The notes under the pieces are model-generated. The model had not been told where the DNA came from, searched no databases, and was given only the letters and a program-made list of their open reading frames with translations. Shown here in pieces: positions 34,193 to 46,365 of a stretch of DNA of 64,000 bases (positions are counted from its first letter, which is position 1; every line of letters begins with the position of its first letter). Both the position numbers and the translations under genes were made by a program. The stretch is from assembly GCA_021029095.1 (NCBI GenBank), contig JAJOHG010000006.1, positions 248,001 through 312,000 of the forward strand, read 5' to 3'. The DNA is from Phellopilus nigrolimitatus (lineage: Eukaryota > Basidiomycota > Agaricomycetes > Hymenochaetales > Hymenochaetaceae).

Positions 34193-34800
34193 CCTCATAC
34201 CTTTTGCGAGCAATCCTCCTCTGCCGGGCGAGAAACCTCTTCGTCTATATCTGCAACATCCAAGGCCATCAGCAATCTCGGAATCATGTTATACAAGGTA
34301 GTCGTGGCCTTCGCTTCAAACACCTATTGATCATTCTCCAGCTCGATGCGCAAGCTATCGAAAACCTTTTGCGAAACAGTGATATACCGCACCATGAAAT
34401 CGGCTTAATTCATGCAGTCTGAAGAGGAGACAAGCAAGCGGTGTCTGGATCGTGTGCATTTGTATTTGATGCTATTAGCAAACACGTCTTGGACGATCTT
34501 GAGCTGTGCCGAGCTCAAACCAGCCTGTTGCCCAACTTATTCGTGTTGAAACCTAAGAAAAACTGATTAACGAGGGAACGTGGAGCCAGCATTATGAAGA
34601 ATACGAGACGGTTACGACAATTGTGGTGTGCGTACTATTCGGATGGTGAAGAATTTAAAGCTGCCTCCCGTAAGATTTGGGGCGTCGTTCACTGTGATTG
34701 TTCACTCACTATGAGCACTCTAACATATTTGGGTAAGCTATTAGACATTCCGACCACATTAGTAAAAAATTTGTTGTAGCCTTCAGCGAGTTCCGGCACG
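34193..34800 (-). pseudogene. decayed carboxymuconolactone decarboxylase-like copy
   Basis: Read on the minus strand, this region aligns along most of its length with exons 2-4 of the intact gene at 43582-44375. It keeps recognisable remnants of ALAEGYN, RKIW-antisense, TACLSPLQTA, VFDSLRIELENDQ, KATTTLYNMIPRLLMALDV and EEVSRPAEED. A stop (TAG) follows the ENDQ residues and several frame changes occur. It lies directly behind the esterase gene in opposite orientation. It is a diverged duplicate, not a processed copy, because intron-equivalent sequence is retained. Confidence 0.6.
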
Positions 34801-35198
34801 TGTAGGCTTTAGAGAATATAGATTCACAAATGAACAGGGCCACAGTGAACTTCAATTACGCACATCATACCATATAGGTCAATTAGCCCCTCCCCTTTCC
34901 GTCCAATTCTTATAGTATGCGCAACTTGAGATTCACCGCGCACTGGGAAGACGTGGAGTACGAGGCTTTATAATGCTCGGGTTTCGAAATGGTCTCGACG
35001 ATGAAGTTCAAGACGAGGAAAATGGGAGTAAGAACCGGTGAGTGGTTTTATTTATTTCTAGGGAAGAGGAACGTTTAATCGTCCAGAGATGTCACCTAGG
35101 TACATTTGTTGCTGGCTTACAGACCTGCGTCGATCCTTCAGTAGCCACATACATAGAATATGGCTCTTCTAAACCCTTCCTTTTCGCGTATACTTCAA

Positions 35199-35216
35199 CC
35201 CCCCCCCCACCCCCCC

Positions 35217-35248
<32 letters not shown>
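35199..35248. repeat. poly-C tract
   Basis: About 50 bases are almost pure C with two A interruptions. The tract is followed by GCGGAAAG. Its length is likely to vary between isolates and assemblies. Confidence 0.9.
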
Positions 35249-35249
<1 letters not shown>

Positions 35250-36012
35250 CGGAAAGAAACTCGTGTAGATATTATCTGGGGTGGCTATGAAGCCACCCAT
35301 CGGCTGTTCTATAATGATCTCCGTTTCGCCCAGCTGGATGACGGCCCTATCGTAGGATATATCACCTCGCACTACATGCCTCGGGTTTCGGTAAAAGATC
35401 GCAGGATATCACCTAGCGTTGCCATTGGATGCGCTATAAATGTTTGCATTCTAAGCAAATATAAAAAATCATAACAATCAGTTCAGAGTACCCGAAGTTC
35501 TATGATCTGGTCAGCTCGCTGTCGCTGGAAGCTAGTAGAATCAGTCTGACTTGTTCAACCGAATGGCGTCTAAGGCGTAATGACCGTCGTCGACAAAGAC
35601 TCTAAGAGGTCGCGAGGCTACTTCAAAGCCTCTATATACTGGTCGCGTACTCTGAACATTTTATGTCCGAATTCCTCTGAACGAAAAATCTTTTTTTCCC
35701 CCTGATATTTCAGTGACATATAGCGAAATTCCAAGGAAATCTGAGAAGAAATGAGCGAGATAGGAAATAAAGAAGTCGAAATCCGAGGTTCACCATTCCT
35801 TTGTCATTTCATGACTTATAGATCTAAGTATTGCGTACCACAATCTTGAAATAGTTTCCCTAGAGCCAAGCGCATTACCGTATCTCTTGATCAACTGGAA
35901 CACAATTGGTTTCTATCAACGAATGGATTTGTGGCTCGAGATCGAATCGGGTAGAATTGTCTACGCGAAGACGTCATGCAACAGAGTTTGGCTAATGATA
36001 TAGTTTATCTAT

Positions 36013-36040
36013 CTATTTTCATTTTCATTTTCATTTTATT
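36013..36040 (+). repeat. ATTTTC hexamer microsatellite
   Basis: About four head-to-tail copies of ATTTTC lie in AT-rich intergenic DNA. Confidence 0.7.
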
Positions 36041-39000
36041 TTGCAGTCACTTCCTGTACGTTTCTCTTCTGTATGTTCGGGCGCATATATTAAAGCATGA
36101 CTTTTAATATTACAATATCCCTATAACTTTGTTTGTTTAATTGGTTGAAAAGCTGAACAAGTTTGAGTGTTTGGTCAATCATAAATCGACCTACTGAAAC
36201 ACCAAGGACGGTCCCGAAAGCAAGTTACAAGGGGTATCTCATGGACCGGTACATCTTACTGCCGCCGATCGTACAAGGAACGTCCAACAAAGTCCCTTAA
36301 TAAGCTTACGTCATGATATTCGATTCCCAACTTCTAATACTTCGCAGCAGCAAGGAAGGTAGGCAGGTGTATTTTCGGCTTTGTCCCTAGGAAGAACACC
36401 GGTACTACTTGTCGGGGATAAGACACAAACCATATATACGGTACATCAGCGACGCTCCGATAACTTGTTTACCCGTGACATGTATACGTATGCTCTACGC
36501 ATTCGGTGTCCGGGAATGAGAAGCGTACCAGGACGATTGAAACAAAACAGCCCCCTTTCACCTCCTACTTCTTCCCTTCTCCCTCTCTTCAGAGAAGCTT
36601 TAAAAATCCGTCCAGAAATCGGGAAAAGAGTAAACAACCTGTTCGTCTCGACAGCAAGCGCATATGCTCCGCAAGCGACCCCGCATAATTCATTAAACAA
36701 TCTCGGCGTCGTTTTCCCTGTGAGACTGTCTACGGAGTCGAGGACACGGGTTAGAAAATATTTTAGTCAAATCAGAGAATTTGTGCATTAATTTTTAGCA
36801 TGTAGTAGGGCACGTCGGCGCATCATCCTTTTGTTCACTCACGGCAATGCTTCCAATGCAATGTCGGCGATGAACAAATATCGCGCACAGAGCAGAGCAG
36901 CGAAAGCTGTAGCGGACGCGACTTTTGGAAGTCACCGACATTAGCAGCAGAAGAAACGCCGTGCTTGAAGAGGGGATTTTAGCTAGTGAGCGGAGGGAAA
37001 CTTAAAGAGCATAGAGAATGGCATTCTTTGTCGATCGGGCGACCTCTTTTATACTATCGACGCTCTCGGGGAGTCCCAAATGGTATTGACAAGGTGTCCG
37101 TAAAGTCTCATTGAATTCGCTGCCGAACAGAAATCACATTCGAGCACGGCAAGGGCTCAGATGAGGGCAAGCTCAGGTGGATCTAGATTTATACACGCGC
37201 TAGCTCGTCCTTATCCGTGCTTACAGGCTAACAACGAGATCAGCAGACCAGATCCGCGGATTGAATCCATAGGCAAACACTCGCATTAGCAGAGGCGTCT
37301 AATGGCGCGTACATATATTATGCACGATTACAATCTATCCGAAAGATAATACAAGGTACCACAACTGAAGCTTGATAGGCAAAAACCCTGAGACCAATCT
37401 AGCGCGTAGGGGAGATTGAAGGACGCGATCCTCGATAATTGGGCACCAAGCACTTGGCGATCGGCCTTTTTCAACTTAAGCCACACCGGGTAGCCTTCCG
37501 GTCTGGCAGTCGCGACGGATTTTTTTCGGACGACGTTACGTATGCTCTTGGGGGCAGGTGAGATTTCCTCGATTTTCAGGATTATGTCTTCAAATCATCT
37601 CCAAATGTAACACTTGCGGAGCACAAATGTCGGCCGCCACAGAACTACGAAACGGTTTACGATAGTAAACAGTCTTGGCGGATACAGGACGATAAGAAGG
37701 CCAGCCATCGATACCCTTTGCGAAATTATTAACCGCCATATTCCCTCGATAAGAACATGTCCGAAAGTCCTCTTTCAGACTAGTTTATTGTGGTCCGAGT
37801 CCGCGGGTCACCTAACGCATATCAAGATCCCGCGTCCTGAGCGAAGATGAAATGGAAGATGGTGAATGTGATAGAAAAAACATTGAAAAAATCATACACA
37901 TTCAGCATTACTCTCGGTCCGCGATTTCATTTCAAGAAAATGTCTGCTAGCGTGTTTGGGGTGACAGGGTCGTCAGCCCGCCCGTTCTTCTGTCGGATTC
38001 AGGTCGCCGAACTAACAGAGTGCTCTGAAAAAAGGACGTATCAAGCAAGCATTACTGACATGCGATTGCGGGCTTGTAATGAAAGCTGCGAGCTAAAATG
38101 ATTTGTTTGAGATAAATAAGCGTAAGGCCCTATTGGAAAGGATACGTGATAAACACAAAGCCTAGTGCCAGGGTGTGTGAATGAATAATTTGCTTACATA
38201 GTGTAGGAGAAGAAAGAAGTACTCTGAGCACATCATGGTGCGATCCTACGTCTAAATTTTAGATCCGAAAAAGAAAACCCCCCGTACGTCGAGGAATCGT
38301 TCACGCGATCCGCACCCGGGTTTATTGTCAGCTTCTTCAATGTGCAAATAAAGAGATAGATGCTCATACTCGCGCATTAACAACGACGGAACTGCGGAAC
38401 TCCTCGACGCCAAAGCATGCACTTCCCTCCTGTTAGAAACACCCGCTCGGAAGATAGGCGGAATTGATCTATATACTCCATGTGCCTAGGGAATGACGTC
38501 GTCAAAGTGGTGTTAGCCTGACAGGTGGGGAAAACCGAGATCACGCTCAACATTAACGGCGATAGTTTCGGAACCAGCCTCATCCCAGCATCGAATCTAG
38601 GGAGAAAAGGAGGACCGCTAAAAGTGTGGCTTTAGTCTTCTCCCGCGAAGAGGTAGGAGGAGAGCTTCATTCAAGGTGGGGCTTCGAGCGTCTGTGGCCT
38701 CGTCATCTGCATTTTCCAAGTTACTGAACTTAATCTCCGAATAAAACAAGAGGCGTCAATTCATGGTCTAGCACGATATCGGTATAGTATACGCGCCCAT
38801 ACGAACTTCTGAATATCTTCATTTCGAAAACCAAAGGAAAACGAAGTTGGCGCTGGACGAGAGTACCTGGTAGAAGCTCTGTTATCAAGCTTCAGAAAAT
38901 TCGTTGCGCAAACATCAGCTGCGCTAATTAGAGTATAGCAAGACAGGGGTTTACGCTGACCTGAATTCTGGTCAGGCAAAAACTGCCGCGACGTAATTAC

Positions 39001-40293
39001 CGCCTGGCGAATCTCATGTTCCGAAATGAAGTGAAAACATGGTCAGCAATGGCTAGTGCAAGATCTCCTTCTGAGCCTCGATGATAATGTGGAATAGACT
39101 AACTTGACATGGGAGCGAAGAGACGCAACAGTTGATCGAGACCGGTGCATTGGAAAAAGAAACAAGTTGTATATTGATAGAACCTCTGTAGAAGAAGTCG
39201 TCGTAAGTGACATTGCGCCTGTGGAGCAATAAACTCTCCAGGAGGACGAAAGTTTCGCATTTTGCGAGCGCTCGAGATTACAATCAGCGAATGAAACATC
39301 TCGGTCAGACATGGTAAATTTTGAGACCGAAAATTGTCCACTGAAATGAAATTCCTTCAGTCGGAGCATCTTCGATGTATTGGGAAATATACCTCTGCAT
39401 TTGACGGTTGGATCGTGAAACCAGCTGCGATGTATCCGGGATTCTTCTAAACTGTACAATCATGTTAAGCATGCGCGGATTGTGAGATAAGTTGCGGATG
39501 AGTATTCCTTTTTTCAACCAACCCAAAATAAGGGGAAACACGAAGCCAAGTACGGGTGCGCTTCGGAGCTTACTACATGTACACAACTATGGCAATCGGG
39601 ACCTGCATTAAGTTCAACACACGTTGCACATCTCGAGCCGCAGGCATGTTCAATAAGCTTGTTCTATGAAACTTACCTTGAAGCTTACGGCTCAAATACA
39701 CGAAAATGACGCCATGAGTCAACGCTACGTGGAAGAAGTGGACAAGGTCTCACAATTTGTCATCGGAGAAGTAACTGTCCCGTGTCGTGTGCACAAACAC
39801 TGATAAGTTTAAGGGACAGGTAAGCGTGTGGAATCCTCGTGACCATGTCGGCTTCTCTTCGAGAGTCGCCATAGAACGAAACGTTGCATGTCGCATTACG
39901 ACTTATCCCGAAATCTCGGTCTCTGAAGGAATGTATCAAAGAGCTTATGGCTCGCTCCGAAAGAGAAGTCCGAGTGACCTGACCTAAAGGGTTTCTTCCC
40001 TCAGCGGTCTCAGAGTGAATCATCAATAATGACTCAACTGATGAGTACATATCTTACTGATTCGCCAGTTGGGGCGCGAGCTTAAGATGATGGCGGATTT
40101 TGGCCGCCCCTTTGTTCCAAGGGCGCTAGCAGTACGTCGACCGTCATCGGGCTGAAACTTCAGAGTCATCCGGTCGCAAGACTTATTGATATACCGCAAG
40201 CGAATTCCATAGTCTTGGAGGATTACTCTCTGAATATGAGCCTTTGGTTGCTTCTCGCTCATTGTAGCGTGTGTTGTGGTTCGAAGTTGAATG

Positions 40294-40348
40294 ACGCGTG
40301 TGCACTTGTTTGCGCTTTGAGCCCGTGGGAAAGACGCGCTTGACGCGT
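40294..40348 (+). promoter_or_regulatory. two MCB boxes (ACGCGT) upstream of RPA2
   Basis: Perfect ACGCGT motifs lie at 40294-40299 and 40343-40348, about 130 and 80 bp before the RPA2 start, with a near-match ACGCGC at 40334-40339. ACGCGT is the known binding site of the MBF/DSC1 factor that switches on DNA-replication genes at G1/S in fungi. The link to this gene is inferred from position. Confidence 0.6.
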
Positions 40349-40423
40349 CTTGTCGTTGTCACAGTCACTGGTATTGCTTCATTCTCTTCCCCTCATCCTC
40401 TCTGCTGTCTTACTTATCTCAAT

Positions 40424-41662
40424 ATGTATGGAAGTGCGTTCTTCCTAATCATTGACGCTATATTCCCAGCTGCTCACGAATAAAAACAGATGACTATAGT
40501 GGTGGTGGCGGTGGGTTCATGCCGAACAGCTCACCGCGAATGGGTAGCCAGGGCAGCCCGGGCGGTGAACGCGTGCGTAACGCGCTCGTCGCAAATTCTT
40601 TAACTCAGGTTGACCTGTTTCTACTGGCAGAGGGCAGCTACCCAGTCTTTGCGACCTGTGACCATCAAACAGATTCTGGGTGCGGAACAGGCGCATGCGG
40701 ACGCGGAGTCGTACATTGACAGCGTAGAGGTCACGCAGGTGCGTAGCCTGGCAGTCTGCGCCTGATTTTTCGATATATGTCTTGGGATGAAACTTATGGT
40801 AACGTTTTTAAGGTAACTGTTGTTGCGTCGGTCATCAGTATCCAGTCGCAAACGACAAATAGCATGTATTACATCGACGATGGAACGGGGCGCATCGAGG
40901 CGAGATTATGGACAGACTCTTCTGCCGAGGATGATGATTCAAACCTCAACGGTGTGAAGTACGTCTATCTAGTCTCGCGCCTCCTCGTTGGCTGCTCATT
41001 TTGCATAATGTGACACTTCTCTGTGCTGTTGCCTTCAGGGAAGGGACGTATGTGCGCGTCACCGGCGTCCTCAAAAACTTTTCCAACAAGCGTTATATCA
41101 ATGCAAATAGCGTCCGCCCCTGCACGGACGCGCACGAGCTGTATTTCCACATGATGGAGGTTATGTATGTCTCGCTGGTGCATCAGCGCGGTCCGGTACG
41201 TTATTCTCATTTTCGCACGTTTAACATCTGTTCACTCTGTCTTCTCCTTTGTTAAGCCTCCACGCCCCGGAGAGGAAAACCGGCAGAACGGGTCTCTGGC
41301 CGCAACAGCCACGAATGGGGGCGCAACCTCAAACTACTCTGCGTACACGTCGACGTCGAAGACGGGCGCGAACGATCAGTACGCAGGCTTGTCCGCGCTC
41401 GCGCGCCGCATCATCGACTTCGTTGTCGCGCAACCGCCCAGCGAGGAGGGTACGCATGTCGCGGCTATCGCGCGGCACGTGCAGTCGGACGCGGCGTCCA
41501 TCAGGTACGCTTTCCTCTTACGTTTGCCGAGCAGGAGATATAGATGGAACTAATGAAATTCACTTCTTGCTTCTCTTTCATAGTACGGCACTAGACGAGC
41601 TCATGGACAATGGACATGTATTCAGCACAATCGACGAGTCGCACTTCTCCGCGTCCGGTTGA
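40424..41662 (+). CDS. RFA2: replication protein A 32-kDa subunit (RPA2/Rfa2)
   Basis: Seven exons, 40424-40433, 40490-40572, 40631-40738, 40813-40958, 41039-41195, 41257-41504 and 41584-41662, give 276 aa with consistent phases. The first exon encodes only MYG plus one base. The Gly-rich, Ser-containing N-terminus (DYSGGGGGF) is the region phosphorylated in homologues. The OB fold follows: RPVTIKQILGAE, VTVVASVISIQ, YYIDDGTGRIEARLW and YVRVTGVLKNF. The C-terminal winged-helix part has VVAQPPSEEGTHVAAIARHV and ALDELMDNGHVFSTIDESHF. It is the middle subunit of the single-stranded-DNA-binding RPA complex in replication and repair. MCB boxes upstream suggest G1/S expression. Confidence 0.93.
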
Positions 41663-41997
41663 AATTTTTATCTGGCTGCCACTCCCATGCTTCCGCCGTC
41701 GCCTTCGCCGTTGCTGCTCTCCTATATGTATATTTCAAAATGTAATATCAGCTGTGTTATTTACATGTCTGTTCGGAAGTTCCTACTTTCGTCCTGTGAA
41801 AATCGAACGAGCCTCCGCGAGTCGAGATGCTAAATGGTATACACAGCGTCAGGACAGCCCTTGCTGAAGAGGTGCGAATTTGCTGTAACTTGCGGATCAG
41901 GAACTTGCTGGAGCTCGAAAATTACACGACCAGGTTTGCTACGGTCCTCATTTCAAGTGATGTTCATATCAATCTCAACTGACATTCGTCAAATCTG
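41663..41997. other. intergenic between convergent genes
   Basis: These are about 335 bp between the 3' ends of RPA2 and the NCE101-like gene. Nothing else was recognised. Confidence 0.5.
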
Positions 41998-42342
41998 TCA
42001 CGCTTGACTCGCAATCTTCGTGCCGTCCTCCTTCACAAGCTCCTCGACCGTCCTGCGGAACTGAGCTTCCGATTCCGCCTCTTCCTTCTCCACGCGTGCG
42101 CGGTTCCACTTTTCCCTCTTCCACTGCGCAAGCGCGAGAAGGGACTCGTCTGATGGCGGCGCGGTGCGCGGATTCGTCTCGTGCATGTAGAACGCGAGCA
42201 CGCCGGTGAAGACGCCGAGGATGGGGTCCAGCGACCTGGTGGAAGTAACAGTTTATGAGATTATATAGCTGCTTGACAGAGAAAGAAAGGGGAAGCTTGA
42301 CTGGCGTGCACACCTGGAAAGCAACGCTGGAGCGTGGTTCAT
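41998..42342 (-). CDS. NCE101: small NCE101-family membrane protein
   Basis: Two exons, 42314-42342 and 41998-42235, joined in phase 2, give 88 aa. The N-terminus reads MNHAPALLSR and then SLDPILGVFTGVLAFYMHET followed by NPRTAPP. This is the conserved single-helix core of the NCE101 family, named in yeast for non-classical protein export. The C-terminal half is a charged helix (WKREKWNRARVEKEEAESEA). A membrane anchor with a cytosolic tail is likely. The molecular role of the family is poorly known. The small size and the intron make it easy for automated annotation to miss. Confidence 0.72.
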
Positions 42343-43581
42343 TGCGTGCGAGGACTGTGGTCGCCGTTCAGGAGCGAGTAGACCACCGACCGCCTGTTGC
42401 CGCGCCTGAACTATTCCTTTTCTTCTTCTTTTCTGCTCACTCACGTTCAACTACTGTCAGAAACTCCGGAAACCCTGTATCTTGGCTGAATCCTGACTTC
42501 AAAATCATTCTGTTTGGCGATTCTAAGATGCACCTGTTAATTCTTCACCAGCAAAAGGCGCTTGGTAAATCCTCGCTTTGGCTTCGCCGTGGACCACGAC
42601 TACTTTAATAGCGGTATTCGCAACATTGATGTTATGGCCACGGTGAGCATTCACGTATGTTTTCTGCTCAAGCTACCGAGTTTGTCTGCTTCACTCAGCA
42701 TCTATGATTTTTTGTAAAAAGGCGACACTGCTTTCACCAAATTTCTTTCCCGACCACGCTTCGTGACTGATTCGTCTTTGGCGATTGCTCTCCTACAACA
42801 TCTCGTGATTCCCCTCAGATTCGTCAACTTCAACGATCTAGCTATGCTTCAAGTCCGAGAATCAGGTAAAAATAGCAGACTTTTCTCCGGACTAGGTCAG
42901 TCTGAGTTAGAAAATTGGGGCTAGAATGTAATAAAATGGGGTCATGGCCACTGTCGGCCGTGTTGAACACTTTCATTGTACGCAGTGCTCCGGGCCCAGA
43001 ACCGTTGATGAAGATTAGAGCAGCTGCGCCACTACTCTTCTGGTTCCTTGCTAGCATGAAGCCCCCTCATAGAAAGCGTGAGTTGAATCAGCTTCAACCT
43101 GATGGAAACTGGCTGCAGACCTGGAAAATATGTTGGGGAGACCTACAGAAGTTCACAGTGCTCTTCGTTCGCCGGCGAAGGAAGTTCATACAATGTGTGG
43201 ACTCGGAAGAGTGAGCGTAGCAGAAACCGGAGGGAGGAGGAGGGAAGAGGATAAACTCCATTTTCTTTCTCGTGCACGGGGTTCTCTGCGGTGTCCTACT
43301 CCAGCATACTGGTTTAGCTTGGAGAGATCTAATGCGATACCAAATCTCGATGTGCCTATCTCCCTGGTTTTTCTTCATCGTGAAAATATGACAGAGCTAA
43401 TGGTATCTTTTTGCGTGGCTGGACTTCTAAGTTTAGAGAACAGACTCCGGATTTGAGTCCGAATGTATTGGGCTTCGAACGAAGATCATTACTAAGGTAT
43501 TACTTACCCCTGTCGACTATCCAAATGCCTCATCTTGCAATCCGAACTTCATCGTCTAGACCGCTTCTTAGCTCAACCATA
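42343..43581. other. intergenic, no convincing gene
   Basis: The upstream regions of the NCE101-like gene and the decarboxylase-like gene lie back to back here. Frames at 42915-43214 and 43130-43456 resemble no family. Confidence 0.45.
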
Positions 43582-44375
43582 ATGCCTCGTATTCCATATA
43601 TCTTCCCACCCCGCGGAGAATCGGGCATTGCGGATAGTATAAGGTCTCGACGAACGGAAGAGAAGCTTACTGACCTGGATGGCATGATGTGCGTAATTTT
43701 CAGTACCTCCAGGCACGACTAACTCGTGAGTCACTGAAACTTCTCAAAGTTTGAACGCACCGAAGTTCGCAGAGGGCTACAACATTCTTCTGAAGGCGGT
43801 TAGAACGTCCAGTAGCTTGCCGGACGACATTAGAGAGTTGATGGTGTGTGACCAGCTGAGGTGTGATAGTTGGTCAAATCGTTCAACGAGACCCCAGATC
43901 TTGCGCGTAGCAGCTTTGAACTCTGCAGCATACGAATGGTATGTACCCCACGATTTTTGTAACCGTCTCCACTTTCCTTTCCGGAGTAGGTTTTGTGTCC
44001 CTTCATTCACCAGCTCTTGTTAGGGTCCAGCACGAACCACTTGCACGTCGAGCTGGTTTGAGTTCGTTACAGCTCGCAATTATCCGAGACGTGTCCGTTA
44101 TAACACGCACCAGTGCATTCGATCCAGGAACATCCTGCTTGTCTTCTCTTCAGACGGCAGCCTTGAATTACACCGACTTCATGACGCGGTCTATCGCCGT
44201 TCCGCAGGAGGTTTTCGATGCCTTGCGTGCCAATCTGGAGAATGATCAGCAGATATTTGAAGCGACAGCCACGATTGCGACGTACAACATGGTTTCGAGA
44301 ATGCTAGTGGCCCTGGACGTTGGAGATAAAGCCGGAGAAGAAGTTTCTCGCCCCCACGAGGAGGATCACTTGTAG
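43582..44375 (+). CDS. carboxymuconolactone decarboxylase/AhpD-like protein
   Basis: Four exons, 43582-43688, 43750-43843, 43898-43938 and 44024-44375, give 197 aa with consistent phases. It starts MPRIPYIFPPRGESGIADSI. The family core follows: LNAPKFAEGYNILLKAVR, SSLPDDIRELMILRVAALN, and AAYEWVQHEPLARRAGL. The C-terminal part has LSSLQTAALNYTDFMTR and FEATATIATYNMVSRMLVAL. This all-helical family includes carboxymuconolactone decarboxylase, involved in aromatic breakdown, and alkylhydroperoxidase-like proteins. No CxxC peroxidase pair is seen, so a redox role is unlikely. The true substrate is unknown. A decayed relative lies at 34193-34800. Confidence 0.82.
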
Positions 44376-45240
44376 AAGTGTAAGGGGGACCCGGTGTTGA
44401 TAACTATGTACAGTAGTGATAATTAGGTACCCCCGTTGCCTGATGCATTGATTTGTACCCTGTAGTGTCTCGAACACAGCCGAATATTTCTCACTCCTAC
44501 CGGCATTGATAGTTTCCATGTTCGTGGAGTAAGGACACCTCAATTAAATTACTGAGGATCTCTGGGACCGGCCGGCTAAACAAAGCAAAAGTTCCAATAT
44601 TTACCATTGAATAAGAACGCTTCCCGCGCATTTTGAGAGTCTGCAACAAGTTCTCCATCTCCGTTGTACTTTATAAGTTAATTAGGAAGTCCTTCGACCA
44701 TTATGCATATATGAAGTGGAAAATATGAGAATTTAGACTTCCAAATTTTAGCTAGTAGTGCGGCATACAGAGTGTGACATCTCCCCTAATCCCCCTCCCC
44801 CCGCGGAAAATAAACCCTTGTGACGTCGGAATATTTCAGTTAAACATGGTAATGACCAGCGCGTATCGCAAGCTCCTAATTTAAGTATGATGGGTGCTAG
44901 AGCTCTTACGGATCATTTGATAAATAAAAACAGTCCGCTGTAGTTGCGTTGGTCACTTTCGACGAAGCAGCTCAACCTGCGCGTACTAACCACTACATTT
45001 TAAGAAGGATAAGAGACGGCCTATTGTGTGGAGTAGCACACGCGCAATTTTTGGAGGAGCCCTCGATAACCGGCTTAGAGCAGCAGCTTGACTGAGGTGT
45101 CATTGTCAATTGAGCCACAACTTTGACCAAATCTGGCCCGCCAATCTAGCGCGTCGATCCCCTTTAGACGCGTGGCGTCATACAACCTGACTGATAGCGC
45201 AGCTGCGCCTCCTATCCATATCTTCCTTCCTACGCCCATC
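44376..45240. other. intergenic, nothing recognised
   Basis: This stretch is AT-rich around 44640-44900, with a short C-rich patch near 44780-44805. No gene or repeat family was recognised. Confidence 0.45.
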
Positions 45241-45753
45241 ATGCCTCTTTCTGAGTTTTCATTGAGATTGCAACATGGTAAGAGCAAGGACTAAACCAAT
45301 AGTCAGAACTGTATTTACGCCGACCCAACAGGCATCACAGGCGGGTTCGCACCCCCGACGCCCTCTGCCATTCACACCTTCACGAAATCAGCCCCTCAAA
45401 CACACATTCTCATCGCATCGACTACGCGTGCGGATGGAACACCAAGTCTCACTGATGCCGCTCCGAAGTCACTCTCGCTGACGGACGCTGAGGGTGACGC
45501 CACACAGCATGCGCTTGTGAACGAACTGTACGGTATCTTGAAGAGCATCCCAACAGAGTCTCCACCAGGAAGCGAGGACATATACAGGCTGGATACGAGT
45601 ATCTTCTGGCAAAGCGACGACTTGATGTGGATCAATGGCGGGCCGCAGGGATGCGGCGGGGGTACGAGTGAGGTACAGCCGACGGACAAAGAAAAAGCGA
45701 AGTTTGGGAGGGCAGTGGAAATAGTGAATGAGCTGCTCTCTCGAGCACAGTGA
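45241..45753 (+). CDS. conserved hypothetical protein
   Basis: Two exons, 45241-45277 and 45332-45753, in phase 1, give 152 aa. I do not recognise a named family with certainty, although the sequence has the look of a conserved basidiomycete protein. It has an N-terminal GGFAPPTPSAIHTF stretch. The C-terminal block holds LKSIPTESPPGSEDIYRLDT, then SDDLMWINGGPQGCGGGTS. It has no signal peptide or membrane segment. The Gly/Cys-rich loop and the flanking acidic residues are the most distinctive features. Confidence 0.65.
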
Positions 45754-46365
45754 TGGAAAAATCTGAAGAATTATAAATCTCTTGTTTTCTTTCTTTTTTG
45801 GTGAGTCTGGCATTCTATGGCTTTCCCTTATTTTCTCTCAGCAGTTTGGTTTAGCCTGTAGAGACTAAATCTCCAATTATTACGGGCTGTTGCCAATTCC
45901 TGAAGCTTTTGTATCTATATTTCTCTATGCAGAAGCACTTAAACCGCATTTTCTAGCTTGCAAAGAAACTCACGAAGAATTTAACACAAAGGGAAATCTT
46001 TAATGGATTCAATTCAATAAATGGACTTTTGCCCAAAAGCAAATGAACTCCAGAGCCCATACGCGGGAAATCCAAAGATGTTCTGAGGTCTCCTGCTGAA
46101 ATCAGAAATATGTTCTGTCGTGCAAACCGAAAATTCTTTTTACCATACAGAATATATCCTTTCATCAATACGATGTAGCACAAAGCACCATTATCTTCAA
46201 GAAACGTATGGAAATTGCGATCAAGCATAGTCGAACATATGGACTTTAACAAGAAATACTCCGCTCACGCGATTTTCCTCCCAATATATATTAAATTCGC
46301 AGTCGTCGCGTCTCTTTCGACTTCCTTTAACACCTGGTTCCGCTCACAAAGGGCGAACCGGCAAC
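45754..46365. other. intergenic between convergent genes
   Basis: This is AT-rich 3' flanking DNA of both neighbours. Nothing was recognised. Confidence 0.5.

Larger units (their letters stand above)
34801..40293. other. long gene-poor stretch
   Basis: Over 5 kb I find no reading frame that I can assign. Frames at 35160-35474, 36381-36791, 38377-38583 and 39043-39586 are unsupported, though 38377-38583 (minus) would start with a signal-peptide-like segment. The stretch holds a poly-C tract and a hexamer repeat. Several small exons of an unrecognised gene could be hidden between 38.7 and 40.1 kb. Confidence 0.4.

Noticed and set aside
35160..35474. Frame with a poly-proline run across the C tract
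   Set aside because: The proline run is a translation of the poly-C repeat; the flanking residues match no family.
38377..38583. 68-residue minus-strand frame with a signal-peptide-like start, possible small secreted protein
   Set aside because: It is single, short, in a gene-poor stretch, with no conserved cysteine pattern or splice support.
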